Assembly: GCA_026193125.1 (NCBI GenBank) | Contig: JAPHSC010000010.1 | Span: 1-9,134 of the forward strand | DNA length: 9,134 bases | Reading direction: 5' to 3' | Source of the DNA: Gammaproteobacteria bacterium | GTDB taxonomy: Bacteria > Pseudomonadota > Gammaproteobacteria > Steroidobacterales > BM003 | Shown: positions 1 through 6,308 of the stretch, one piece after another | How the letters are laid out: each line of letters begins with the position of its first letter | How positions within the stretch are numbered: the first letter of the stretch is position 1 | Made by a program: the position numbers and the translations under genes | Notes under the pieces: generated by a model | What the model was told of the DNA's origin: nothing | Database searches by the model: none | What the model saw: the letters and a program-made list of their open reading frames with translations, nothing else

Positions 1-127
1 CACCATAAAACGTGGCATAGGGCTGCCGGGCCTGCTGGCGGGAATACACATCCGGGTCGCTGCTTGGCGTGGCGCAGGCTGCAAAGAGCGCGCAGAGCGC
101 CAGCATGGTCGTCAGTCGTATGCTCAT
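1..127 (-). CDS. Outer-membrane lipoprotein, SlyB-like (N-terminal 42 codons only)
   Basis: The reverse strand reads an ATG at 127-125, then a short lysine-free signal peptide (MSIRLTTMLALCALFAAC) with a lipobox-like LFAAC ending at Cys18, the expected diacylation and signal-peptidase II site. The mature part starts ATPSSDPDVYSRQQARQ. The DVYS-x-x-xAR/KQ pattern just after the lipid anchor resembles the start of SlyB/Pcp-type glycine-zipper lipoproteins (E. coli SlyB has GDVYTASEAKQ), which are structural outer-membrane lipoproteins. The +2 residue is Ala, not Asp, so outer-membrane sorting is expected. The glycine-zipper part would lie beyond the window edge, so the family call rests on about 18 residues. 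A GGGGA at 136-140 can serve as ribosome binding site. The lipoprotein nature is fairly sure; SlyB membership is inference. Confidence 0.6.
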   Translation of the reverse strand, partial: MSIRLTTMLALCALFAACATPSSDPDVYSRQQARQPYATFYG

Positions 128-556
128 CAGCGGAATCCCCGTCAAACCAGTTTGCAGCTACTTCAGGGAATTGGGCACTCATGACCCGGCCGAGGTCAAG
201 CTTCAGATCCACCCGCACTGCTTGCGAGCTCCCGCGATCATCATCGCCTAAGAATTAAAGTCTTTTACAATCAATCAGTTAATAAATGTTTCCGCAAGAT
301 TTCTTCCACGCTAAGATAAACTGCTGCGGTCGTGTCACGAATCTGCCTGACAAATACACCGGGAGGTACTTCGGTTTACCCTGCTATACCGCCCGCTGTT
401 GAGCGTCTAGATTCGGACTTCAGTGAGGGGGCAAGCCTGCGTAATGTGCCCGCCAGGAACTGTGGATTCTGGATCCAGGAATTCATCAGAGCTGGCACAC
501 TTATGCCCGGTCCGCCGCCTGCGAATATCAAAACAAGCTAGAAGGGCTGACCTCTT
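128..556. other. Long divergent intergenic region and EF-G-like gene leader
   Basis: These 429 bases lie between the lipoprotein start and the EF-G-like gene. The 250-320 part is AT-rich and is the likely promoter zone for both directions. In the plus direction the best I can find is a weak TTTCCG (289-294), 17 nt, TAAGAT (312-317), and an extended -10-like TGCTATACC at 382-390. A small hairpin capped by a cTTCGg loop is possible around 365-380. A reading frame opens at a GTG at 332 and closes with TAG at 539-541, fifteen bases before the EF-G-like start, but its GTG has no ribosome binding site and its product resembles nothing I know. I therefore do not call it as a gene. Confidence 0.4.
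254..282 (-). promoter_or_regulatory. Candidate sigma70 promoter for the minus-strand lipoprotein
   Basis: On the minus strand there is TTAACT (277-282; 4 of 6 to the -35 consensus), a 17-nt spacer and TTTAAT (254-259; 5 of 6 to the -10 consensus), in the only AT-rich part of the intergenic region. It points toward the lipoprotein and would give a leader of about 120 nt. This is consensus matching by eye only. Confidence 0.35.
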
Positions 557-2611
557 ATGAGCCAATACAAAACCCAGGACATACGAAACGTTGCGATTGT
601 CGGTCACGCCGGATCGGGCAAGACATTACTGGCGGAAGCACTATTGCATCGAGCCGGGGCGATTGCCGAAAGGGGCGAACTTACCCGGGGCACCACGGTC
701 TGCGATTTCGATCCCCAGGAACGTGCGATGCAGCACTCGATCAACGTGGCTATGTGTCACCTGGACTACAACGGTCACCGCATCAACCTGCTCGACACTC
801 CCGGGTACCCGGACCTGCTTGGCCGCTCTATCAGCGTGTTACCTGCAGCAGAAACTGTAGTCCTGGTCATTAATGCTCAGCAGGGAATTGAACTTGGTAC
901 TCGACGCATGATGGAGGCGGCGAAGCGCGCGAAGCTGTGCCGCATGATCGTGGTCAATCGTATCGATCAGGGCATTGCCAACATCCAGCCACTGCTGGAA
1001 GAAATCCAGGGCCTGTTCGGCAGCGAGTGCCTGCCGTTAAACCTGCCAACCGAAGGTGGTTCCGCGGTTGAAGACTGCTTTTTCCACGATCAGGGCAAGC
1101 CCACCGTGGTGAGTTCGGTAGACGAGGCCCACCAGCATGTCATCGACCAGGTTGTCGAGGTTGACGAATCACTGATGGAGGATTACCTGGAGACCGGTGA
1201 GGAACCCGCGCCGGCCAAGCTGCATGACGCCTTTGAGAAGGCCCTGCGTGAAGGTCACCTGATTCCCGTTTGCTTCACCTCCGCCGAGACCGGCGTTGGC
1301 ATCACCAAACTCCTGGACGTGTTGTCGGAGCTGGCGCCCAACCCGCTGGAAGGCAACCCGCCGCCCTTTGTCAAAGGGGAAGGCAAAGAAGCTGAGCCAG
1401 TCAAGATCAACCCGGATCCCGATGCCCACGCCATCGCCCACGTGTTCAAGGTATCGGTGGACCCCTACCTCGGGAAACTGGGTATTTTCCGAATCCACCA
1501 GGGCAGCATCAAGACAGGTAACCAGTTATTTGTCGGCGATCACCGCAAGCCATTCAAGGTCGCGCACCTGTACGCTGTGCAGGGCAAGGACATGCAGGAA
1601 ATACCGCGAGGCATTCCCGGCGACATCTGTGCCATCAGCAAGGTCGATGAAGTGTTCTTCGACGCCCTGCTGCACGATTCCCACGATGAAGACAACTACC
1701 GCCTGAAGGCGGTCAAGATCACGCCTCCCATGCTCGGCCTTGCCCTGAGCCCGAAGAATCGCGGTGACGAGCAGAAACTTTCCGATGCCTTGAACAAGCT
1801 CACTTCCGAAGATCCCTCCTTGCGACTGGAGCATCACGCCTCGGCCAACGAGACGGTGCTGTATGGCCTGGGGGACCTGCACCTGCGGGTGGTGCTGGAG
1901 AAAATGAAGGAGCAGATGAACGTGGATGTGCAGACCAGCCCGCCCAGCATCCCCTACCGTGAAACCATCACCCGCAAGGCCGACGGGCATCACCGGCACA
2001 AGAAACAAACCGGCGGCGCCGGCCAGTTCGGAGAGGTCTTTCTCTCGGTGGAGCCGCTGGATCGCGGTGAAGGCTTTGAGTTTCAAAACAAGGTCGTGGG
2101 GGGCACCATTCCCGGTCAGTTCATCCCGGCCGTGGAAAAAGGCGTGCGCAGCGCCATTGAAAGCGGCGCCCTGGCGGGCTTTCCGCTGCAGGACTTACGG
2201 GTGACCGTTTACGACGGCAAGTACCACCCGGTGGACTCCAAGGAAATTGCCTTCGTGGCCGCCGGACGCAAGGCTTTCCTTGACGCGGTGGGCAAGGCTG
2301 GCGCCATCGTGCTTGAGCCGGTCGTTAACCTGCATATCAACGTGCCGGCGAACAGCATCGGCGGTGTCACCGGAGATTTGTCGAGCATGCGCGGGAGAAT
2401 TTCCGATCAGCGCATGCTGGCCGGCAACCAGGCCGTGGTTGAGGGTCAGGCACCGCTTGCTGAAATGGAAGGTTATTACGCCAAACTCAAGTCGCACAGT
2501 GCGGGTGAAGGCTCTTACACCATGGATTTCAGCCATTACGAGCAGGCCCCGCCAAACGTGCAGCAGACCCTGGCGGAGAACTTCAAAAACCACGGGGGCA
2601 GCGAGGACTAG
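557..2611 (+). CDS. Elongation factor G-like GTPase (EF-G-2/FusA2 type)
   Basis: The 684-residue product has the EF-G five-domain layout. The GTPase domain shows the P-loop GHAGSGKT (16-23), switch I near 44-62, switch II DTPGY (80-84), the guanine-specificity motif NRID (134-137) and TSAETG (241-246). Domain II lies around 290-385, domain III around 388-460, domain IV from about 462 with HKKQTGGAGQFGEV (481-494), and domain V to the end. The P-loop differs from canonical AHIDAGKTT. The switch II His is Tyr, NKxD is NRID, and the switch I region carries QHSIN (59-63) where canonical EF-G has RGIT. These substitutions mark the EF-G-2/FusA2 paralogue group (Thermus EF-G-2 also has a Tyr in switch II as I recall), not the translocase made from the str operon. 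It acts on the ribosome in the cytoplasm; its exact role (auxiliary translocation, recycling, stress) cannot be read from the sequence. AAGGG at 542-546, ten bases upstream, supports the ATG at 557. Confidence 0.93.
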   Translation: MSQYKTQDIRNVAIVGHAGSGKTLLAEALLHRAGAIAERGELTRGTTVCDFDPQERAMQHSINVAMCHLDYNGHRINLLDTPGYPDLLGRSISVLPAAETVVLVINAQQGIELGTRRMMEAAKRAKLCRMIVVNRIDQGIANIQPLLEEIQGLFGSECLPLNLPTEGGSAVEDCFFHDQGKPTVVSSVDEAHQHVIDQVVEVDESLMEDYLETGEEPAPAKLHDAFEKALREGHLIPVCFTSAETGVGITKLLDVLSELAPNPLEGNPPPFVKGEGKEAEPVKINPDPDAHAIAHVFKVSVDPYLGKLGIFRIHQGSIKTGNQLFVGDHRKPFKVAHLYAVQGKDMQEIPRGIPGDICAISKVDEVFFDALLHDSHDEDNYRLKAVKITPPMLGLALSPKNRGDEQKLSDALNKLTSEDPSLRLEHHASANETVLYGLGDLHLRVVLEKMKEQMNVDVQTSPPSIPYRETITRKADGHHRHKKQTGGAGQFGEVFLSVEPLDRGEGFEFQNKVVGGTIPGQFIPAVEKGVRSAIESGALAGFPLQDLRVTVYDGKYHPVDSKEIAFVAAGRKAFLDAVGKAGAIVLEPVVNLHINVPANSIGGVTGDLSSMRGRISDQRMLAGNQAVVEGQAPLAEMEGYYAKLKSHSAGEGSYTMDFSHYEQAPPNVQQTLAENFKNHGGSED

Positions 2612-2629
2612 ACTGGCAAAACGGTCTTA

Positions 2630-2658
2630 CCCCGGCCCCCTGTCCCGGGGGACCGGGG
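2630..2658. terminator. Strong GC hairpin after the EF-G-like gene
   Basis: CCCCGG (2630-2635) pairs with CCGGGG (2653-2658), and CCCCC (2636-2640) pairs with GGGGG (2647-2651). This gives 11 base pairs with a single bulged A at 2652 and a six-base loop. It starts 19 bases after the stop codon. No T-run follows, so it is not a textbook intrinsic terminator; it may attenuate, protect the 3' end of the EF-G-like mRNA, or sit between two cotranscribed genes. Confidence 0.45.
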
Positions 2659-2679
2659 CAAACACCCTGCCCGGCGGGC

Positions 2680-2698
2680 ATTGCCCTGCCTGGGCAAT
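2680..2698. repeat. Perfect 7-bp inverted repeat in the leader of the SAM hydrolase gene
   Basis: ATTGCCC (2680-2686) and GGGCAAT (2692-2698) are perfect inverted copies around a five-base loop TGCCT. The repeat lies 42 bases before the ATG at 2741. As RNA it is a stable hairpin; as DNA it is also a dyad a regulator could bind. No function can be assigned. Confidence 0.4.
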
Positions 2699-2740
2699 CA
2701 CCATAGGATCACAGACTTCATTACAGCAGGTGATCCAGCC

Positions 2741-3565
2741 ATGCCCGGCCCGTCCGACAGCCTCGACTTCAGACCCTGCGGGGTATTGACCCTCACCACC
2801 GATTTTGGCCACAAGGGCCCGTTCATCGGCACCATGAAGGGTCAGATACTGCGTCGGCTGCGCAGCGCCACGATTATCGACCTGAGCCACGAGTGCTCGG
2901 TGCACTGGCCGGCCGAGGCAGGATTCTGGGTGTCTCGCGCCTACCCGTATTTCCCGGTGGGGACCGTGCACGTGGCAGTGGTCGACCCTGGTGTAGGGAC
3001 ATCGCGGGACCTGGTTCTGATTCTTCGCGACGGTCACGCCTTCCTGGGACCGGACAATGGACTACTCGAGCCTCTCTGCCGCGACCAGGACCGCTGGCAT
3101 GCCTGGAAAATCAGCCCCGAGTGCCTGGCCAAAATAGATATCAAACGCGTCAGTAACACCTTCCATGGACGTGACATTTTCGCCCCGCTTGCTGCCGAAC
3201 TGGCAGCCGGGCGCTTACGGCCGGCGAATGCCGGCAAGCCCACTCGGGACCTGGTCCCGTCCATCCTGGAGGCACCAGCAAGACTGGGCGCAAAACTGCA
3301 TGGCGTGATCGTGACCGTGGATACCTTTGGCAACCTGATCAGCAATATTGACCAATCGCTGCTGGATTCGTTTGCAAGACCCGTGGTGAGCTGCGGTGGC
3401 CACTCATTTCCCCTGCACACGACCTATGGCCAGGTCAGGCCGGGCGAGTACCTGGCGCTGGTGAATTCATTCGGAGTCATTGAGATAGCCTGTGCCGAAC
3501 GCAGTGCGGCCGACGGACTGGGTCTGGAACGCGGTGCGCCCGTCGTAGTGGCGGAGGAAACCTGA
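2741..3565 (+). CDS. SAM hydroxide adenosyltransferase (SAM hydrolase, DUF62 family)
   Basis: This 274-residue protein belongs to the SAM hydrolase/halogenase family (COG1912), which splits S-adenosylmethionine with water into adenosine and methionine. The N-terminal domain has LTTDFG (18-23), GTMKGQI (30-36), VVDPGVG (80-86), PDNG (104-107) and NTFHGRDIFAP (139-149). The C-terminal barrel domain carries DTFGN (194-198) and VNSFGVIEIA (241-250). Asp82, Arg89 and His142 match the Asp-Arg-His set known for the water-using hydrolases; the residues that mark fluorinase and chlorinase are absent. The frame stays open back to a TTG at 2681, but that codon lies inside a hairpin. The ATG at 2741 has AGGTGA (2728-2733) seven bases before it, so I chose it. 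The cytoplasmic enzyme would adjust SAM levels. It follows the EF-G-like gene in the same direction after 129 bases, so cotranscription is possible but unproven. Confidence 0.92.
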   Translation: MPGPSDSLDFRPCGVLTLTTDFGHKGPFIGTMKGQILRRLRSATIIDLSHECSVHWPAEAGFWVSRAYPYFPVGTVHVAVVDPGVGTSRDLVLILRDGHAFLGPDNGLLEPLCRDQDRWHAWKISPECLAKIDIKRVSNTFHGRDIFAPLAAELAAGRLRPANAGKPTRDLVPSILEAPARLGAKLHGVIVTVDTFGNLISNIDQSLLDSFARPVVSCGGHSFPLHTTYGQVRPGEYLALVNSFGVIEIACAERSAADGLGLERGAPVVVAEET

Positions 3566-3772
3566 GCCGGAAGATCCTCCAGTCCACGAGTTAATCAAGG
3601 ATGGATTCGGGCGAGCAGCGTTGGTCACTGCCAGTCCTTGCCTGACGGTGCTGCAGCGTGTTTTGCCCCAGGCCAGACCTTCGCCAGCGAGCCGGTATAT
3701 TCAGGCCCGGGTCGTCTGCGTAATGCCCTCCTGGTTCATTTGCCCGCGAGGAATCAGCAACGCACCCGGTGG
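3566..3772. other. Intergenic region between convergent genes
   Basis: These 207 bases separate the stop codons of the plus-strand SAM hydrolase gene and the minus-strand patatin gene. A bidirectional terminator would be expected here, but I find no clear hairpin followed by a T-run on either strand. The frames that cross it continue antisense into the patatin gene and look accidental. Confidence 0.4.
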
Positions 3773-6049
3773 CTACCTGAAAATACCGCGTTCAAGAATG
3801 GTGCCATGTCCGATCGGCCGCCCCACCGCCACCCACAGACTCCAGGAATCCGCGCTGGTGGTGCCTATGCCCACGGTCAGGGGACCGACCTGGGTCCGGC
3901 CGGTCAGGTAGACAGAGCCACCATAAATAAGACCTTCGTCGACCAGGTCCAGACGCTGGTAGGTCTCACCGGCTTGCAGACGAAAGCCCGCGTAAAGCGC
4001 CTGCCCACGAATAGACATGATGTCCTTGACCTGCCAGAGATAACTGCCACTCGCGGTCCAGTACTGGTTGGCCCGTAACTCACCCAGCTCAAAGCCCGGG
4101 AAGCTCCCTGGACCCCCGAGCATGAAGGCGCGGTCTGCGGGCAAATCGCTGCCCAGGTCTGAGCCACCCGCTACTGTTATCCACACGATGTCCTTGCGCA
4201 CCGGGACCGCCATGCCCAGCCCCATCTCGACCCGCTCCCAGTCGCGGCTCGCACCCAGCGAATCGTCGCTTAGCAGGTATTCCAGCGCCAGCGCCATACC
4301 GCGGGTCGCATTGAAAGGCGTATCCCGACTATCAAAGGTTGCCGAGACCATAAGGCCGGCGTCGTCTTCGGTTCCCTCGGGCAGCAGCGCCGCTCCCGTG
4401 TCCACTCTTACATCACGCTGCCGGTAGATATAACCGGCGCGGACCTGCGCCTGGTTGCTCAGGTTGACACCCAAATCGATCCCGCCACCCAGGTTATTGA
4501 ACTCATAGGTCGCTATGCGCTCACCGTCGTCGAATACGTCCTCCAGGGTCCGGTAGAAGCCCGCGCTCGGCTCGACGAAGAACACCTGGGAGATGGTCAG
4601 CGGTTGGTAGAAACTCGTCGAAAATTGAGTCTCGGAGCCAAGCTGAATCTGGTTGCGCCATTCGGCGCCCAGGCTGTTGATCCACTTTCGAGTGTGTTTG
4701 GCGTAGACCGCAAAGCCAAGATCGCCCCCTTCCGAGGCATACACGCCCAGGTCCATCTTCAGGTAATCGGGACCCCAGCGCTTCTCCTTGGGCAACCAAA
4801 CGAGCGCCGGCTCCTTCGCGTCGCCTTCCAGTCGGTACTCGACTGACTCGAAGTCCTGCAGGGCGGACATGCGCAAGGCCTCGGCGCTGATCTCCGCGGT
4901 ATCCACCGTGTCTCCCGCCTGCACCTGCGAGCGCTGCGCGAGAAATTCCGGGTTGACGCGCTGCAATCCCTCGTAGCGCACTTCTGTGAGGCGGGCATCG
5001 ATCTCTTGTCCGGCTGTCACCTTCTCACGCCAGGCAAGGTACTGGGCGTCAGACACCGCCAGCGCCCTGAGACGGTCAGTCATCAACCGTGCTGCTTCCT
5101 CGCCCAGCGGGATAGTATCTGGCACGCGTTCGAAATCTGACGTGCCAATGTCCCCCATCATTACATCGATGCGGATGTCTCGGTCTGTCAGCGACTGTAG
5201 CTGCAGCTCCTCGTTGGCCTGGATCATCACGTCCATACTGCGACTCAGGAGTTGCGTCGCCGTCTGCAGCTTTTCGGGCTTAACCTCGGGTTCGACGAGG
5301 TTGACGACAATTACGACATCAGCGCATAACTCGCGTGCCACGTCCACCGGGATGTTGCGTACCATGCCACCATCGGAAAGTATGTACCTATCGGTAGTGA
5401 CCGGGGCAAAAGCTCCCGGTATGGCCATGCTGGCACGCATGGCGGTGGCGATGTCTCCACGGCCAATTACGACCATCTCACCGGTAACCATGTCGGTAGC
5501 CACCGCCCGGAAGGGGATCGGCAACCGATCGAAATTTGGCTGCATACGGGACCGGGCTACGTAGGTACGCAGCAAATTCTCAATGCCACTGGTATTTACC
5601 AGACCGCCAGGAAGTTTAATGCTCCCGTCCTGGATACCCACCTCGAGACTGTTGCTGTAAGTCTCGCCTGCACGCTTCTGCTCCACCGGCTGCAGGTCAC
5701 GCTGACCCAGGCCACCCACCACCGACTTCCAGTTAATCCCGGTAATAAAACCTTCCAACTCTGGAGCCGGGATACCGGACGCGTAGCCTGCACCCACAAG
5801 GGCGCCCATGCTCGTGCCGGCGATACAGTCGATCGGCACGTGAAGTCCCTCAAGAACCTTGAGCACGCCCACGTGGGCGCCACCCTTGGCGCCGCCACCG
5901 GCCAGTACCAACCCGATCCGAGGCCGTTCACCATTGAATTCGCCAGAACCCTGTGCCGTCTCGGCGCCGGCTGCCGATACAAGGCAGGAGACCCACAACA
6001 GGCCAATAAGCAGGCTGGCACAGGGCTTGAAACACGGTTTGCGCAACAT
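3773..6049 (-). CDS. Patatin-like phospholipase with POTRA and outer-membrane barrel (type Vd, PlpD-like)
   Basis: The 758-residue product begins with a Sec signal peptide (1 to about 29, ending VSAAGA). The patatin domain (about 43-330) has the oxyanion-hole loop GGGAKGGAH (51-59), the nucleophile elbow GTSMG with Ser80, and the catalytic Asp226 in DGG (226-228). A POTRA-like segment follows (about 353-410), then a 16-strand-type BamA-like barrel (about 428 to the end) with GGPGSFPGF (645-653) at the position of the conserved loop of this superfamily. The order matches PlpD of Pseudomonas aeruginosa (728 residues) and FplA of Fusobacterium, type Vd autotransporters that display or release a phospholipase A at the cell surface. 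The frame also has a TTG at 6088, but ATG 6049 has GGGAG at 6056-6060 and lies 42 bases after a TATAAT box that the TTG would nearly overlap. The C-terminus runs past the usual barrel end (VGRPI) by about a dozen residues. Confidence 0.92.
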   Translation of the reverse strand: MLRKPCFKPCASLLIGLLWVSCLVSAAGAETAQGSGEFNGERPRIGLVLAGGGAKGGAHVGVLKVLEGLHVPIDCIAGTSMGALVGAGYASGIPAPELEGFITGINWKSVVGGLGQRDLQPVEQKRAGETYSNSLEVGIQDGSIKLPGGLVNTSGIENLLRTYVARSRMQPNFDRLPIPFRAVATDMVTGEMVVIGRGDIATAMRASMAIPGAFAPVTTDRYILSDGGMVRNIPVDVARELCADVVIVVNLVEPEVKPEKLQTATQLLSRSMDVMIQANEELQLQSLTDRDIRIDVMMGDIGTSDFERVPDTIPLGEEAARLMTDRLRALAVSDAQYLAWREKVTAGQEIDARLTEVRYEGLQRVNPEFLAQRSQVQAGDTVDTAEISAEALRMSALQDFESVEYRLEGDAKEPALVWLPKEKRWGPDYLKMDLGVYASEGGDLGFAVYAKHTRKWINSLGAEWRNQIQLGSETQFSTSFYQPLTISQVFFVEPSAGFYRTLEDVFDDGERIATYEFNNLGGGIDLGVNLSNQAQVRAGYIYRQRDVRVDTGAALLPEGTEDDAGLMVSATFDSRDTPFNATRGMALALEYLLSDDSLGASRDWERVEMGLGMAVPVRKDIVWITVAGGSDLGSDLPADRAFMLGGPGSFPGFELGELRANQYWTASGSYLWQVKDIMSIRGQALYAGFRLQAGETYQRLDLVDEGLIYGGSVYLTGRTQVGPLTVGIGTTSADSWSLWVAVGRPIGHGTILERGIFR

Positions 6050-6088
6050 GGGAATCTCCCGGGGAATGGCTACGCCTACGAACGCCAA

Positions 6089-6308
6089 CCATTATAAGGC
6101 AAGCGCATTCAACCATGTCGGCTCCAGCCACAGAGCGTTCATGCCCGAGCGTGCGACGCTTGCGCGTCTGGGCCCACAACGTAAGCCAGGCAATCACCGG
6201 ATTCGCGGAGCCATTGCACAGACGCAACACTGCGCGGTAAGACCTCCCGGGGAGACCTCACCACGCGGGCTTGCTGCAGAGCTTCCTACCTACCAGCCGA
6301 GACGTCAA
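6089..6308. other. Intergenic region between the patatin and desulfinase-like genes
   Basis: About 220 bases lie between two minus-strand genes. Apart from the patatin promoter at its left end, it contains a short direct repeat GACCTC at 6241-6246 and 6254-6259 around CCCGGGG. I see no convincing terminator hairpin with a T-run for the desulfinase-like gene and no small gene. Confidence 0.3.
6091..6121 (-). promoter_or_regulatory. Sigma70-like promoter of the patatin gene
   Basis: The minus strand has a perfect TATAAT (6091-6096). The nearest -35-like hexamer is CCGACA (6116-6121), with a long 19-nt spacer. Transcription would start near 6084 and give a leader of about 35 nt before ATG 6049. 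The TTG at 6088 would fall before the start of the mRNA, which supports the shorter protein. Confidence 0.55.

Noticed and set aside
1526..2086. 186-codon minus-strand frame inside the EF-G-like gene
   Set aside because: It is antisense to a strongly conserved gene, lacks recognisable motifs and has the composition of a shadow frame.
2741..3565. SAM-dependent fluorinase or chlorinase
   Set aside because: The Asp-Arg-His set of the hydrolases is present (Asp82, Arg89, His142), and the halide-site residues of the halogenases are not seen.
3638..4078. 146-codon plus-strand frame between and into the convergent genes
   Set aside because: Most of it is antisense to the barrel part of the patatin gene, and the product is low in recognisable structure.
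4986..5564. 192-codon plus-strand frame inside the patatin gene
   Set aside because: Its Ser/Arg/Thr-rich product is typical of an antisense shadow; the opposite strand carries the patatin catalytic motifs.
6241..6259. Direct repeat GACCTC around CCCGGGG
   Set aside because: It is only six bases long, in a GC-rich stretch, with no promoter or gene start near enough to give it meaning.
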